This document shows positions 63,826 to 64,000 of a stretch of DNA of 64,000 bases, one piece after another (position 1 is the first letter of the stretch; each line of letters opens with the position of its first letter). A program made the position numbers and the translations under genes. Below the pieces are notes generated by a model that was given only the letters and a program-made list of their open reading frames with translations, had not been told where the DNA came from and did not search any database. This DNA comes from Macrosoma leucophasiata (Eukaryota; Arthropoda; Insecta; Lepidoptera; Hedylidae): the NCBI GenBank assembly GCA_036365455.1, contig JAWQUS010000026.1, positions 10,248,001 through 10,312,000 on the forward strand, written 5' to 3'.

Positions 63826-64000
63826 TAGAAACTGATACATCGCGACTGATACCTTGTGACGTACAATACCTACGGCGCGCGTAGGCGTAACAAACCGCGA
63901 GTGACGTCACAGCCATTACGTCAAGACCTCCGTCATTTTGCCCTTAATTTACTTATTATTTGTACAATTTTGAACATCAAACGGGGAAAATGTGAAAATG

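Noticed and set aside
1..64000. LTR retrotransposon or endogenous virus
   Set aside because: I found no paired LTRs, no primer-binding site next to an LTR, and no gag, protease, integrase or envelope-like frames.

Overview
This 64 kb window looks like intergenic or intronic DNA from an insect, most likely a moth or butterfly. The grounds are indirect: an AT-rich background, a Dong/R4-type LINE in a TAA tract, mariner and hAT relics, several tRNA-derived SINE families, and very many copies of a ~290 bp poly-A retroposon. I could not search a database, so the order-level assignment is inference. I see no convincing host protein-coding exon, no intact tRNA or rRNA gene, no CRISPR and no bacterial-type operon.

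The only long intact reading frame (5547-8786, 1079 aa) is the single ORF of a Dong/R4-like LINE, with reverse transcriptase, a CCHC knuckle and a restriction-like endonuclease. It sits in the ATT-repeat tail of a tRNA-like SINE (here family C) whose target-site duplications can still be read outside it. Other coding traces are dead: a mariner with an internal deletion (4421-5360), a second mariner with one frameshift and two stops (30066-31267), a 705 bp hAT deletion derivative (53182-53886) plus a 366 bp inverted copy of its transposase end (52620-52985), and short C-terminal scraps of RTE-like and other LINEs.

Repeat families are named by letter. A: ~290 bp poly-A retroposon, about 28 copies, commonest on the + strand. 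B, E, F: tRNA-headed SINEs. C: ~355 bp SINE with an ATT tail, 3 copies with readable duplications. D: LINE 3' end encoding a conserved C-terminus. G: ~370 bp repeat. H: Helitron-like elements ending CTAG. I, K, L: local degenerate repeat arrays. J and P: larger duplicated units. M: RTE LINE 3' end. Several TIR elements (MITEs) are present at 3849, 24518, 29484 and 43981.

Layout: 0-4.4 kb SINE debris and a hAT-like MITE; 4.4-9.3 kb mariner plus the Dong-in-SINE nest; 9.3-13.5 kb sparse, with one SINE-in-retroposon nest; 13.5-15.6 kb array I; 16-19.2 kb sparse plus a nested A pair; 19.5-21 kb array L; 21-29 kb sparse; 29-32.3 kb A tandem, GC-rich MITE, mariner 2 and a C-in-A nest; 33-39.2 kb SINEs, an inverted E pair and a purine tract; 40-47 kb sparse plus a foldback MITE invaded by SINE F; 47-51.5 kb duplicated units and tandem Helitrons; 52.5-56.2 kb the hAT rearrangement and array K; 58.4-59.6 kb a CpG-richer stretch without obvious repeats, the best candidate for a host regulatory region; 60-64 kb sparse repeats.

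The most unusual signal is structural. Several short, perfect or near-perfect inverted duplications with 4-12 nt loops occur, two of them inside repeats whose normal sequence is known from other copies in the window. They look like fold-back template-switch events. A second theme is repeated use of TAA/ATT tracts as junctions by three unrelated retroelements (Dong, SINE C, SINE B).
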